A stretch of DNA of 64,000 nt from Hyaloperonospora brassicae (lineage: Eukaryota; Oomycota; Peronosporomycetes; Peronosporales; Peronosporaceae): the NCBI GenBank assembly GCA_947650285.1, contig CANTFL010000483.1:186001-250000 (forward strand), read 5' to 3'. This document shows positions 10,744 to 22,507 of the stretch, one piece after another. Position 1 is the first letter of the stretch. Every line of letters starts with the position of its first letter. A program made the translations under genes and the position numbers. Below the pieces are notes generated by a model. The model saw only the letters and a list, made by a program, of their open reading frames with translations. It ran no database searches and was not told where the DNA came from.

Positions 10744-11811
10744 TTACAAAGTCTGCAATGAATCGGCTATAGTAATACAAACTTCCCAGGAACGACTGCA
10801 TCGACCGCATCTGTTGAGGAAACGGGATATTGACCAGTGATCCGAGATATTTTGGTAGGGCTTCCAATCAGCGAGTGATACTTGATGACCGAGATAATCC
10901 ACCTTGCGCCGTCCACAAAACCTTTTGGTCAGGCTGATCGACAAATTCCACTCGTCGCATACACGTAGCAATCCTTCTACTCTTTCATACAGGGCAGTTC
11001 ACGATGTAGCTGGAATCAATATGTCGTCGATGTACGATCTTCGAACTAGAACAGAAGGTGTCTGACTGGTGTCCGGTTCCCTTTTGTGAACACGTCGATC
11101 CGTTTGGACGGCTACGTAGAGGAGGCGCCCGGACCAGCACCTATCTTCAAATAGCCATACAATTCGTTGTCGATCAGGCGTTAATAAATCCGAGGAGCAT
11201 TCTTTAACCAAAACGGCATCCGTAGCTACTCACTCAAGCATGATGGCGTAATGAATGCGGAAATATTTATTGCTCGTTCCGTCCTCTCCACTTCCCAACC
11301 CGCTTGCCATATCCAGTGAGCAATACCACATTGCTTTGTCCATGACTCTTAATAGTTCGCTGATCAATGGCATTGGATGTACCATCAGCCTTGTTAGCTG
11401 ATTTGCTCGTCATAAGTCGATACACAATCTAATGTCTTCGCCATTTTTCTTGATAATTATGACGATGGGCGAAGCCCATGGTGATGTGGAAGGTCGGATA
11501 ATCTTGGCTGAGAGCAGTCCTTTAATCAAATCCGCTAGTTTTTCACGGAACTTAGGCGCTACTGGCCGTACTCTCTGTGCGATCGGGCTCGCTCCTCCCA
11601 CGTCAATATCGCATATTGCCCCCCCCGTACGGATGGAGGGAGTGCGTTCCCCCTTGACAATCAAAAGGTGCTTATTTCTCCAGATCATGTGCCTCAATCG
11701 TTCCTGGTTATCAGTCAGTGGTACGTGTGAATCGCCTACCTGAATATCTTCAATCGTGACTTCGGCAGTAGGCGTAACAATATCAGGCAATACCGTCATG
11801 TGTTGATCCAC
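10744..11811 (-). pseudogene. Reverse transcriptase domain of Gypsy pol
   Basis: Read on the minus strand, the fingers start (PWASPIVIIIKKNGEDIRLC) is seen at 11410-11470, the first catalytic Asp in SLDMASG near 11280, the YIDD active-site motif at about 11023-11034, and LGHQVS of the thumb near 10880. All are in one frame broken by stops at 11410-11412, near 11230 and at 10999-11001. Around 10860 the sequence moves to another frame, which contains FLGSLYYYSRFI. The catalytic residues survive but the frame does not, so no functional enzyme is made. Confidence 0.85.
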
Positions 11812-12990
11812 GTCTTCTATATACAGCTCTCCACTTTCATGACGATAGGTAGAGACGTCCGGCTTTCCCGCGATGTGTTCATCCTCCGGGCACGGATTTT
11901 TGTCAATCTTTACATCTGATGAAGGTCCGGCCTCTTTTTCGACTGATCGCCTGCCCCGTCGTTCGTCGGTCGTTCGTGAATCGCATTCATCACAGGCAGT
12001 ACGCTTGTTGGTCGATGATCTGTATGAAAATCGTCTATCAAGTCACTCGATCCGTCATGCGATCGATCGATATCCCTATCCTTAGTCGGTTTACCTCCTT
12101 CCATTGGCCCCTCGGGTACTTGACCGCCTCTGTCCGTCTCCTCGATCGTGTTAACAACACATGGTTGTGGATCCACATTCGGAACAACTTTCGCGTCTCG
12201 GATCGGACTGTCCGTTGATCCATTAATCTCTTTCGGTCGACTTTAAAAATTCGTCGGCGTAGGGTAAGGTGGGTGATTTATAAGCAGACCAGCGTATTCG
12301 GGTGGTAGTTCTTCCTCTTTTTCTGTCGTTGCTTCACAAGGTCGAGTCTGCCACTCGTTGTACCGTCGCGATCCAACCGAAACGTAGCCTGGGTATCGAG
12401 GCACCATATCGGCAGCCATAATCCAACCTAAAGCCGGTCCGCGATCGAGGGTAACTTCCGTGTCGCTGAGATTTGTGAGATGTAAGTACTTGATCCGACC
12501 GATCCCGGTGGTCACGGTGAAAAATCATGTTGAATCTTGTCTATCTCACATCTTGGCGTTGAACTGGGTATTGCCGATCCTTATATCTGTTGATCGACCA
12601 ACCGGTAGAACTAAATGCTGGTCCGGGATCACGATCGGCTGCATGGACGATCCGCACAGAGGTCTGTGTAACGGGGCACTGTTGACTACGTACTGGGTGA
12701 TCTTTACGGAGTATACCTTCACTGACGACAGTGGTTGACAGTGCCCTGCTAGGTGTTTAAGGAAAACAGAGGAAGAAAAGGAGACTAAGTAGTCATACTA
12801 GTCTCTTAATAAAAGTAAAAATGTGTTAATATAAATAAGTCCTATAACTCCTGGAATCTCTGTTGTCCTGACTTAATTATACCAATATAACTATTTTATG
12901 ATGACGTCTACTCACCACTCATTGCGCGCGTCTAGCAGCGATTGGTGGGTTGATATCATCACGATATCAACCAATGAGTAGACCCTTCGG
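11812..12990. other. Pol spacer with AT-rich insert and palindromes
   Basis: This lies between protease and RT. Minus-strand frame 12243-12515 is a plausible remnant of the linker. From about 12737 to 12985 the composition turns AT-rich and unlike the flanks. It contains a perfect 10-bp hairpin (GGTTGATATC, 12948-12957 with 12963-12972, five-base loop) enclosed by GTCTACTCA/TGAGTAGAC (12906-12914 and 12975-12983). This looks like a small nested insertion. Confidence 0.45.
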
Positions 12991-13420
12991 TCATCCCAAC
13001 GATATCACCATGTCTGTGATATTGTTAAAAGAATATTCGACGTAATATTCTTTATTGTCAGAATGTTTTAATGACAATCTCATGTAACGGGCTACCCCGT
13101 TACAGTCTGCGTCCTGCGAATGAATCCTCACTTCATCTGGCAATACCAGCGTCCCATCAGCTAAATCCCGACGTATGCCTGCCGGTACCATGAAATCCAT
13201 ACCCAAGATCGCTTCTTGAACGACCTGATCACCCACCCACACAGCAAAATAGTACACCAGCAATCCGTTTAGGGTGATCTTGATCTTAATACGTCCTTCG
13301 GTCATGTACGCGTTTTCACCTATCCCCACACACTCCTGTTTCTGATTCTCGTCGATAACACATCCTACCTTACGAGCAAAGGCAGTGCACAATCGAGATC
13401 TCAGATCCTGAGTCCAGTAG
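12991..13420 (-). pseudogene. Retropepsin-like aspartic protease of Gypsy pol
   Basis: The catalytic Asp-Ser-Gly (LLDSGSEISIV) is encoded at 13406-13414 on the minus strand, but in a different frame from the rest of the domain. The rest follows in the 12991-13500 frame: FARKVGC, a beta strand region, and the conserved ILGMDF segment near residues 96-102. A frameshift just after the catalytic loop therefore separates active site and body. The domain would normally cleave the Gag-Pol polyprotein. Confidence 0.75.
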
Positions 13421-13801
13421 CATTGTGGCCTATTCGTTGTTAATCTTCCCCACCACTTTAGCTTGATTGAGCCATTTTCTTGGTGTATGGTATTTCCCAT
13501 ACCCTCTTGACTATCCTGGCGCTAAGACAAGTTCCATCTTGGTGGGCGATCGGGCGTACTCATCGTGTCGTCTAACACTCGAAATGGAACGCAGACAATT
13601 TAAAGAATCACATGTATTATGTAGATCATCCTGCTTGTCATCGCTTTCTTTGACCAACATCCTCTCCACAAATGCATATATACAGAGTCCAGAACGCTTG
13701 GCTCGTACCAGATTCCAACCTGGCGAGCGTCCTAATTTAGCACCTTCTCGGCTTGTTCCGGCACTTCTCTGTATGCTCGGTAGGAACATAACATTGGCGG
13801 A

Positions 13802-16138
13802 TCATAAATAAAACTGTTCCATCGGGCACTTTCCTTCGTCGTGGATGTTCTTGCATACGGAACGCACGTAGTAGCACTTGTCCGCAGAATGACCTTTACG
13901 TTCACACTTTTGACACGCCAGTCGCTTCCAAAACCCGCGATCGCCATGCTTCTTCGACCCACAGTTCGTACACACTGTTTGAGTCTTCCAACGATCGTAG
14001 TGCCTCTCTTGATCAAATCTCTCGTTGTGGACGATCGAGTCTCCTGGCTTCTGAAAGCGCACCGTAGCTGCAGCCATGTACACATTTCGTCGATCCGAGT
14101 CATTATCCGATCCGCTGGAGTCAACATCTGATCCACTGCTCTCGATTTCCACGTGGATCTCTCTCACATCCCGAGCCGGTCTCGATGGCATTCGGGCCTC
14201 CTGTGACGTAAGACGATGTCGAAATTTATTCGACCCCATAGAAGCGTAAGCTTCTCAGACTTCTATATTTTTGCATTCTTGCAGCATTTCTTCCAGATCG
14301 TCTGCATCTCCAAGGCATAAAATCTTCAACATATTCGCCAGATCGCGATCGTACAGGGTACTAATGTAATGTTTGAAATGTTCCTTGCGGGTAGCAGACG
14401 GTCCATCTCGTATCAAATTTCTCACCCGGATCGCAGCCCCATTCAGACGGTACAAGTACTCCAATGGAGTCTCGTTCGATTGTTTACGGACTTAATAATA
14501 GAGACTCCCAACAGAGGTGCCATCCTTCCCTCCCTATTTGTCCATGAAGCCTTCCAGGAGTGCCTTCCACAAAGTCCTCGTAGAGCGACTGCGATGATTG
14601 TATAAGTCACGCGCTGGTCCCGCGAATAGATCGCAGAACACCAGACACTTTTCCGCGTCACCCGCTTGATCGCTTAGGAACGCTGACTTCACCTTACTGA
14701 TCCATATTCTGGACCGTTCTTCATTCTTCTACCGTCCCGACCTTTTCTTTTAGTTCGTCCATGGCAGACATCCGAATCCTTTTGACCAGAGAACCCGCCA
14801 CCACCCGATGCCCCTGCCGTTGCCACCTGTGGTAAACTCTTATTAACTCGGTCACGGCGCGCACGATCGTGGTCGTGCGATCTACTAAGAAGCGATCCAA
14901 CCGACTCCATGTCCACATCCGGCATATTAATCTCCGATTCAAATGGGTTATCAGCCGATTGCCCGGCGTTCAAACGGTCTTGTTGTCGCTCATTTTTCTT
15001 CATGGCTGCTCGAAAATAGAAATTCACCTGATCTGATTCCACTATGCTCATAAACTGCATCGCCGGTGGCTTTCCCGAAAGAGCCTTTGCCTCATTCCGT
15101 TCAATTTTGTTCCGCAACAAATCCGCGCCCTTTGGTCCTAGCGACATCCGTTGGATCTCGAACAAATCGTTCGAGTCGTCTTCTGACCCTACTGAATCAG
15201 AACGGGACGATACAGTGTGTTTACCCTTGGGGAAATCGTTGATCGGTGTGATAACTTGATCCATAGTACTTCGCGGAGTGATATGTTGATCCGTGGTGCC
15301 GATCGGCGGGGTCGTGTTGTCCCCAGGGTCATGTATGACTATGAGAGGACTCAACGGCTTAAACAGCGACTGTCCGGCAGCGATCACTCGATCGTGGCTG
15401 CTTCCTAGTAGCGTTTGCGCATTGAACGTTCCCACATTGAACCCCGCCTCAGTCAGCAGGTTGATTAGACGTCGGAGCGCCTTCAACACGTTAGGAGTTC
15501 ATTTGGGCGCTGATATCGGTCCGCGTAGCGATACGATTAGCTTCGGATTGATCGTCTTAAGTACAGGGTCACTCAAAAACAGCTTATTCAGCTCCATCAA
15601 GTGGTATTCCCGGGTGATTTCGCCGAATCGCCGATCTTCAAGCTTTATTTCGCGATCCACTGACTGTGAGGCTTGATCCATCTTCTCCGGCTTGACCTTG
15701 TCGACGGCTTGTCTGTTCTTGTAAACGTTTCGATCTTGTTTCGCCGAGGCCAGCTTCTTAAAGTCGTCCGAACTCTTCACTTTTTCTTTATCATTTCTGA
15801 TGGTTCATCTGATACGAATGACAATTATTTGGGAATTCCCCTAGAACTTTCATCCTGAAGATCGAGCTTTGCAGAGCGATCTGCGATGGCTCGCGAAGGG
15901 ACCTTAGGAGAATGTTGGGTGGTTTCTTCCAGATCGTGCGACCGATCTTCTTCTTTTATTTTCTTGTCGTAAAATCCCTCCTAAAATTTTGACGACCCGG
16001 GGATCCTTCATTGTCACGCGTCTGCGACGATCCCTCTTTCGCTGGCGCTTCTATCCCAGGTTCAGTCTTAATCTTGACTTCTTCGCTCAGGGACTCACGG
16101 TAAAATCCCGAGTCACCAGAAGATCCAGGCACGCGCAC
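13802..16138 (-). pseudogene. Gag region with CCHC zinc knuckles
   Basis: The region starts with an ATG at 16138, three bases inside the upper LTR end, and runs through several frames (15956-16138, 15499-15780, 14689-15489, 14255-14464, 13802-14239). The N-terminal part is charged and disordered. A capsid-like helical segment lies around 14255-14480. The C-terminus has a Ser/Asp-rich linker and two knuckles: CTNCGSKKHGDRGF, in which the last Cys is replaced, and the complete CQKCERKGHSADKC. At least four frame changes make it non-functional. No clear PBS was identified immediately after the LTR. Confidence 0.75.
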
Positions 16139-16141
16139 CGT

Positions 16142-17275
16142 TGTGGTGGAGTGGTGATCACAAATTCTTTGTGGTCCCGACTCTCCACTGGCGCCCGGAA
16201 GACCGACTAACGGAGGGGTCTCCCGATACCGTGCTCTGTGTCTTCTTTCTCACCTTGTTTACCCGTCGGTGGGACGGGTTGCGCTCTTCTTTATGGACTT
16301 GAGCTGAACCTGAACTTGACCGTTCTGGGGATAAGGGTTGATCGGATGGAAATTCTTCACCCGGTCAAATGTGGGGGGGATCTAGTGGAAATTCTTTACT
16401 CGATCGCAAGTAGACTTGAGCTCTCTCCCAGACTCGCCTTTGCCAAGGGTGGTGCTTGATCCGCGAGCCTTCTTACCACTTGAGCCTTCTCGCGATCTTG
16501 AATCTGAACCGTTAGGTTCCCTGCTTCCGATATCAGTTGAGGGAGGGGGTTGAGAACTGATGTTCCGCCTGACCAAACAATCCAAAGGCAAAGCTTGCAG
16601 ACACGTGGGTGACTCTCTATTCAACGGGAGGCCAAAGTTCCTTCCCGAAAGAAGTCGACGCGTGTCTTTCGTTGCAAATTCAATTCTCTTTAATGTTAAC
16701 CAACCAAATCCAAAACATATGAATATGCCTATCTGTTCAATAGATCTCTAGTGCGTATCGCCTGTCTATGTAATTTACTTCTTGTCTCATGTGGTCCACA
16801 GCAGACAATCCGTATTGGATCGCTCCATAGTGGATCGAGAGGTAGTTGATCGCGGTATGTGATCCACACCGATTATGTGATCCACCTCAATTTGCCCCAT
16901 AGTGGATCACTCCATAGTGGATCGCGGTACAGTGGATTGCGGTACAGTGGATTGCGGTGCGGTGGATCGCGGTACAGTGGATCGCGGTACAGTGGATTGC
17001 GGTACAGTGGATTGCGGTGCGGTGGATCGCGGTACAGTGGATCGCGGTGCAGTGGATTGCGAGGTGGTAGATAGCGGTATGTGATCCACGTTAATTATGT
17101 GATTCACACCGATCAGCAGTACACACCCAGGATAGATCGTGGTCGATAGGTTGCATCTTTGATCGGGCATCCGAGGTCGGATCGCCGTCACGTCCATAAC
17201 TTCGCATGCTTGATTATCTTGACAATCCACTCTTCCAGCTTGCTTCCATATTCACCGATTTTCTATTGCTATTAG
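16142..17275 (-). repeat. LTR B (5' LTR), part 1
   Basis: This starts TGTGGTGGAG at 16142 and aligns with LTR A 5335 onwards at clearly lower identity than the inverted copy does, and with a different minisatellite length. It is interrupted at 17275 by the solo LTR and continues at 19011. Confidence 0.85.
16902..17075. repeat. 15-bp minisatellite in LTR B
   Basis: About eleven copies of GTGGATCGCGGTACA with substitutions (GATT for GATC, GTGCG for GTACA). The array is more regular and longer than the matching region of LTR A (about 6000-6165), so it expanded or was homogenised after insertion. The five-codon periodic frames across it are a by-product. Confidence 0.9.
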
Positions 17276-19010
17276 TGTGGTAAGGTCACTAATCAAATTT
17301 TGGGACGTGGATCGGTGACTACCCATTTAAATCGTCACTTACTGGTAGAAAATGATGCCAAGGGACCTAGCGATTCAATAAGTAGATAGAAAGCGATCTC
17401 AACGGGGATCGGCGATCCAATCCAATTGTCTCCAGATTGATGGATATGGATCGACCTGAGACAGGGTGATCTGGGACAATACGACAGTTAGAACGATTTA
17501 TATGGAGCGATCTGGGACAAGGATCTGGTATCAGGTGATGTGATATGACTCTGTGACGAAGGTGTAACATATTGCAGATCGGTGACACTCTTTACTGGTC
17601 TCCCGAAGAGAGTACTGATTTAGGTTAATCATAGCCCGATCTGGAAGTGTGGATGTTCGTGGGAGTCCGTGGGACCGTTGTAAGACCTATGGATGGTCCC
17701 GTTAAGCAGATAAACCCTTGAGGATGATATCGGAGCACGCACAATAAACTGAAGAACATATATGGCCGGATTGTACTGTGACGATCCTTAACGATCTCGA
17801 ATTGGACATCAGATCGGTCATGTTTCCTGCTGATTATGTATATATCGATGATGGAGTTGTTGAATCGTAATAAACATGCTTGATGAAGGTCCATGAGTGA
17901 TGTCCTAAAAGTTCAGATCGAAAGAGCCAGTCGAAGCCGGTTGAATTGACGTCGTAAAATGGATTTAGACACATTCGGCTTTTGGATACTATTTTGGACT
18001 TTTCGGTACCAAAATTTGGTATTTGGTCCCGTATTAAAAATTTGGTCCCTTTTTGGCGTATAGGTACGATATCGGGAGTATTGGCGCTATCTTGGAGTAC
18101 AGGTCACGAAATCTCGACACGTGTTCAAGGGGGCGGTCAATCTTAAAGGTGATACCGACTTGAAGAGTGACCTATAGTTTGGAATAGGCTTAAGGATAGG
18201 ATGGATATTAATTTGGTTGGATAATATAACAGTTACCGTTTTTACATATAAAGCACTTCGCAGACTTCTCTTCCGGGCAGGATATTTGGCCTCCCGTCGA
18301 TCAAGAGACTTCGCCGTGCTGTGTTTCGTGTACTAATCTTGGATTGTTGGGCCAAGGTGGGGTCAAGGTGAATTAAATTAGCTCAAACTGCTAGGATAGC
18401 TGCAAACAACGGTAAAGGAAAAGGATTTTGGTTACAAGATCGCAAGGCGGATCAAGTGGTCAGAAGATCTGGACAAGGAGTTCAATACAAGACCGAGCAA
18501 GACTGAAGCGATCTACAGAGCAGATCAGCACGTTTCATTTAGGCGAAACAAGCTACCGATCCGTCCATATTGCGCACTTCCGGCAAGATCGGCCGATCCC
18601 GAGACCAGATCGGACCGATCCCAACGCGAGATCGACGCAAGACTATCATTTGCTGAGTGAAGATTTTTGCACAGCAAAGACCCCGTCGAGATAGGTGTAG
18701 TTTAAGATCGAGATCGCGACGTTTCCAGATAGAGATCGCCGCGACTCAAGATCAAGATCGCAGAACCCTGTTCGTGGTGTGAAGATTTCCGCACCGGAAG
18801 CGAACTCTCAACCCCAAACACTCAGCGAGATCGGCATCGCCCAAGGCCATTAAGAAGAGCTCAAGCCAACCCAACCGACGGGTACACAAGGTGAGCACAA
18901 GGCTATACAACAAGGCACGGATCGGAGTACCTCCTCCGTGAGTCGGCAAGTCTGTGCAAGTGGAAGATCGACCCTCACACAAGCGATTTTGTGAGATCGA
19001 CTTCACCACA
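17276..19010 (+). mobile_element. Solo LTR of a related Gypsy family, nested in LTR B
   Basis: This 1735-bp segment with TGTGG...CCACA ends interrupts LTR B. The flanks read TTAG before and GTAG after, an imperfect 4-bp duplication. Portions such as 18210-18370 and 18840-19010 align with 1760-1910 and 2150-2320, so it belongs to a diverged sister family in the opposite orientation to its host element. It has no internal genes and is best explained as a solo LTR left by LTR-LTR recombination. Confidence 0.75.
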
Positions 19011-19319
19011 GTAGCGATCCAGTACTCCAGTTAATGTTCACCTCTTGAGTGATCCGGTTCTCGTACCTTGGTGATCCAAACCTTCGATCGTGGATCGTGA
19101 TCGGTCAATCTTCGATCCTTGACTATACTCCTTCTTGACCGTTCGGTAGATCAATCTGCATAATTTCCACAGTCATTTTCTGTCACTCAGTCCTGTGACA
19201 CCACCATTCGGGTCAACGGGCTTATCATCGAGAGCACTCCACCAATCAAATCGATCTCGCACTTAATGCAGTAGGCGCGATCTACACTTTCCATCATTAT
19301 TTTTCTGCACTTCTCCACA
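19011..19319 (-). repeat. LTR B (5' LTR), part 2
   Basis: This matches LTR A 6358-6667 almost base for base and ends TTCTCCACA at 19319, followed by the GCAT target duplication. It retains the Inr/FPR-like bases at 19294-19316. Confidence 0.85.
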
Positions 19320-19793
19320 GCATCAACTGCTGCAAATTAGTCGCAGAGTTTTACTTTGCAGTATCCATAGCAGTTTAAAAATTGAGATGAATTATTTGCG
19401 GTCTGTACGTTGAAGCGGTAACTGCGTTGAAGCAGGACACAACAGAAGAAGATATCAGCAACCTTATCCAACAATCGCACTGACTGCATTGATACCTTTT
19501 TTAATTTTTATGGTCCCGAGGACAAATTGATGAACTTGAATTATCGATAAATGCTCAGTAGCTACATGCGGGAGCGCTTGCGGAGGGTCAACCATATTAC
19601 AGTGATAACTAAGAAGCATTGAACTACATGTCTACATTTAAGGTTTTTATAATTCCGCGTAGAAATTGTCTTTTTTAATAAAATAATTGTACAATTTACA
19701 TTTAGCCAATTACAGCGCGAGAGAAAATGCAGAGTTTTCTAAAATAGAGGGTGAGTGGTAGCTAGCAAAAATAAGTGGTATATAGCGGCTTCC
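19320..19793 (+). mobile_element. TIR transposon copy 1, right half
   Basis: This resumes the transposon interrupted at 5334. The first bases are the GCAT duplication; it then aligns with 20640 down to 20155 on the minus strand. It ends near 19793 with the inverted terminal motif (GGTATATAGCGGCTTCC), the counterpart of the start at 4922. The zinc-knuckle codons present in copy 2 are degraded here, with the last Cys read as Tyr. Confidence 0.82.
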
Positions 19794-20447
19794 TCGAAAA
19801 GCATTGTTGGACTTACCTTCTTCCATGTCGATAATAGTACTTATTGTAAATTTCAATATTTTCACAAAAGCTTTAGAACTATAATCAACATCGTACAAAA
19901 AGAACATTTAAATGTTTTTTTGTAATTTCAATTATTTATCGAATATTAATTTAATCATAATATGCGTAAAGCAATATTTTTATAAATCGCGATTTACGAA
20001 CGAGCAAATAAAGTGCTTAAAATCGTGTATGATGCGGCTCATATTATATAATCGACTTTGTCACTAAACTGTTGAAAAAATGTTCAATCTTGTGTTACAG
20101 TAGTATTTCATCTCATTTGGATCAAACTAATCATGCTATGAATTACATAATTATAGGGTACCGCTATTCTACCTCCTACTATTAGCTAATTTTTACATAC
20201 CCACAATTTAAATAAACCCTGCAATCTTCTCTTGATCTGTAATCGGTAATCGTATATTAATAAAAGTTTAAAGACACGCAAAGTTTCACGTGAAATTTGA
20301 AAACTGTATAAAAGAAGATGTGCATCGACCTGCTTTTTTTACAGTATTCTAATTGACTATCAGCGAGCGCTACTTATGTCCACATGCTGCTCCTTGATTT
20401 TTTGTGGGTATACAAAGTGCTTCCATTCGTCCTCAGGACCATAAAAA

Positions 20448-20636
20448 TTACAAAGTTAACAATGCAGTCACTGCAATAATCGGATAAGGTTGCCGACATC
20501 TTCTTCTGTTGTGTCTTGCTTCTACGCAGTTACCGCATCGACTTACAGGCCGCAAATAATTTATCCCAACTTCAATCTGCGATGATTCCGCTGAGGGGAA
20601 CTCTGCGATAAGTGTCTCAGTACTTGGTGCCCACAT
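20448..20636 (-). CDS. Short zinc-knuckle ORF in TIR transposon
   Basis: The frame contains RCGNCVEARHNRRRC, a CX2CX4HX4C knuckle. Such a knuckle at a C-terminus is typical of transposase proteins, including the Mutator-like type. It is probably a transposase fragment; the first residues may not be translated as drawn. No function is claimed beyond the motif. Confidence 0.35.
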   Translation of the reverse strand: MWAPSTETLIAEFPSAESSQIEVGINYLRPVSRCGNCVEARHNRRRCRQPYPIIAVTALLTL

Positions 20637-20675
20637 TTACCAATAGGACGCCCGCGGCCATGCGGACAAATGGAT

Positions 20676-20951
20676 TCAAGATCTTCGATGCCGGTACACA
20701 TGTAGATGGTCAAGGGTAACTAGCTGTCTGTACGAGGTTCCCTCTTCATCTTTTTCTTGGATGCGCTTCATTGTTTCCCTCATTGAAGTAGGGGTGTCAT
20801 GTACATCATCTCTTGTCGAGGAGACTGCACCAACCACTAGTGTGAAGCAAAATATCCATTCTGATACAAGAGGTGTTTTAAACGTCGAAGTTTGTGTAAT
20901 ACTACAGAGCGTTCGTTTGAATGCGGGCGATATCAGTATTAGCGTGTTCAT
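20676..20951 (-). CDS. Hypothetical 91-aa ORF in TIR transposon
   Basis: ATG at 20951. It is nearly identical in both transposon copies (the other starts at 5009), which argues for a recent common source rather than coding constraint alone. It has one hydrophobic segment (EWIFCFTLVVGAVSS, about residues 31-45) followed by a charged helix-prone region. The hydrophobic stretch lies too far from the start to be a standard signal peptide. Not recognised. Confidence 0.35.
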   Translation of the reverse strand: MNTLILISPAFKRTLCSITQTSTFKTPLVSEWIFCFTLVVGAVSSTRDDVHDTPTSMRETMKRIQEKDEEGTSYRQLVTLDHLHVYRHRRS

Positions 20952-21038
20952 TTCTAAAATTTAATCAGCTAATCAAAATATTTCAAAATAAAGGGTGAGC
21001 GGTGGTTAGTGGAAAGTAAGTGGTGAATAGCGGCTCCC

Positions 21039-22507
21039 AAAATAAATTATAAAATAATAATTATTCAGTTGTAAAACCGGGCGTGTGAAGACGAGCGTGT
21101 GGACAACACGCGTGACGGGACGGAACACCTATTTGCCGTACGTAAAGCCAACGCTACATGCATTTCTATCTAGTACGACAAAACGGACGCTGTACATAAG
21201 TGAAGCGTAGGTGAGATCGCCTGAGATATCGTACGACTTCGTTCGACGTGAGGATTCGCATTCGAGAATCACAGGCAGAGCCATCCCCGAGCATACTGGC
21301 TGATTACGCTTAGCATCCACACCGTGGCGCCACTAGATCTCGAGGCCGACCTTAAGTTGAGGCGTGTCAGTTGGTCTTCGGAAGTTTGACACCTAGATGT
21401 GCTTCATATCGGTCACCCGCTGTATCGCTCAAGCGTTCTAACGGACTTTCATGCTGCGATAGAACTCTCTTCATTGCACAAGTTGTCCGCACTACAGACT
21501 GGTTGCGGCCGCACCCCACAGCTACAATGTAGTCGACTTGTATCAAAGACGACGGCTTACCGTCTCGCCTTGCAACTTATTTGCACCACTTAGCTAACGC
21601 GACTACTCTCTGACTTCAGCGGTACAGCAGTGGTGACAAGCAGCATTGTACGACAACTTGCTCTTGCATTGATGACAAGCTCAAGCCCGGCTTCCTCTTC
21701 AAGCACGACTGTTTGGTAGCAGGACCGACGTGTGTGTGCATCACATCTCACAGCAAATGCCGCACCTGGGGCAACGCGCGCACGCGGTACCTACTGCTGC
21801 TCGACGCTAAAAGGCCTCCGGCGGCCATTACATCTTTGCAGGGTTTTCAAGTATAGAGACTCGTGGAACGACCAGACGACGGCAGAACACGCTGCAGCCA
21901 GTCGGTATGTAATTCTTTTTCGATCAGCGACAGGTTCCTCGTTTGCTCGTCAGGAACATAAACCATTGACAACCTCAAGGACGTCGTGTCGAAAGACACG
22001 AATACGACTGCCGCCGACATCTCGCGAAAAGATTCGACGTTGTCGTACAACACGCAGCGCTTCTTGACGCTTTCGAGGCTGTCACTCTCGTAGGCATTCA
22101 GTCAGATACGCAGCGCTGCAGCCCGTTGCTCCACGTGTTTTTTTTCTCATGAACTGGTGAGGTCCATGGAAAGGCGTACACTTTGTTATCTTCATAAAAC
22201 CTACGGCTGCGGCCCAACGTCTCTGCATGAAGTGTCTAGTATCTGTGCAGACAGTAGACACAGCACGGCCGACGACGCCCACACTGGCTCGAGTCAACTG
22301 ATGACTGCACAAACGGGCGACAATCGGTGGCGCTCCCAATCTCCGCAGCAGCTCTGTGTGGAGAAGGCACTCGACGCTTGTGCCTCTAGATACCTTCAAG
22401 TCGTCTGTTTAGACTCTTTTTTTACATGCCCTCACTCGAGAACTTGCCAATTAAAGCGCACACGCATACGCAGCAATCGCAGGAAGTGAACAGTCGTCGT
22501 CGAGCCA
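21039..22507. other. Intergenic, upstream of KRE6-like copy 1
   Basis: 1.5 kb with normal gene-space composition and only short overlapping frames (longest 111 aa). No domain, RNA gene or clear core promoter was recognised. Confidence 0.5.

Larger units (their letters stand above)
5335..19319 (-). mobile_element. Ty3/Gypsy chromodomain retrotransposon, defective, full extent
   Basis: The unit is bounded by TGTGG...CCACA termini and a 4-bp GCAT duplication. The LTRs are 5335-6667 and 16142-19319, the latter interrupted by a solo LTR. On the minus strand the order is gag with a CCHC knuckle, aspartic protease, reverse transcriptase, integrase C-terminus and chromodomain; this order and the chromodomain place it among Ty3/Gypsy chromoviruses. 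It is dead: many frameshifts and stops occur, RNase H and most of the integrase core are missing, and the integrase catalytic Glu is replaced by Lys. It is unusual in carrying a separate plus-strand open region (6698-9221) between pol and the lower LTR. Confidence 0.88.
20155..21038 (-). mobile_element. TIR transposon copy 2, uninterrupted, inverted
   Basis: The element is 884 bp. The right end reads TGAATAGCGGCTCCC (to 21038) and the left end GGGTACCGCTATTC (from 20155), an inverted pair sharing CCGCTATT. It is homologous along its length to the two halves of copy 1 but lies in the opposite orientation, tail to tail, 361 bp away. Target-site duplications are not clear. It carries two short frames (20676-20951 and 20448-20636). 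Its size suggests a non-autonomous element. Confidence 0.75.

Noticed and set aside
16902..17075. CRISPR-like array
   Set aside because: The 15-bp units are contiguous without spacers and lie in an LTR; it is a minisatellite.
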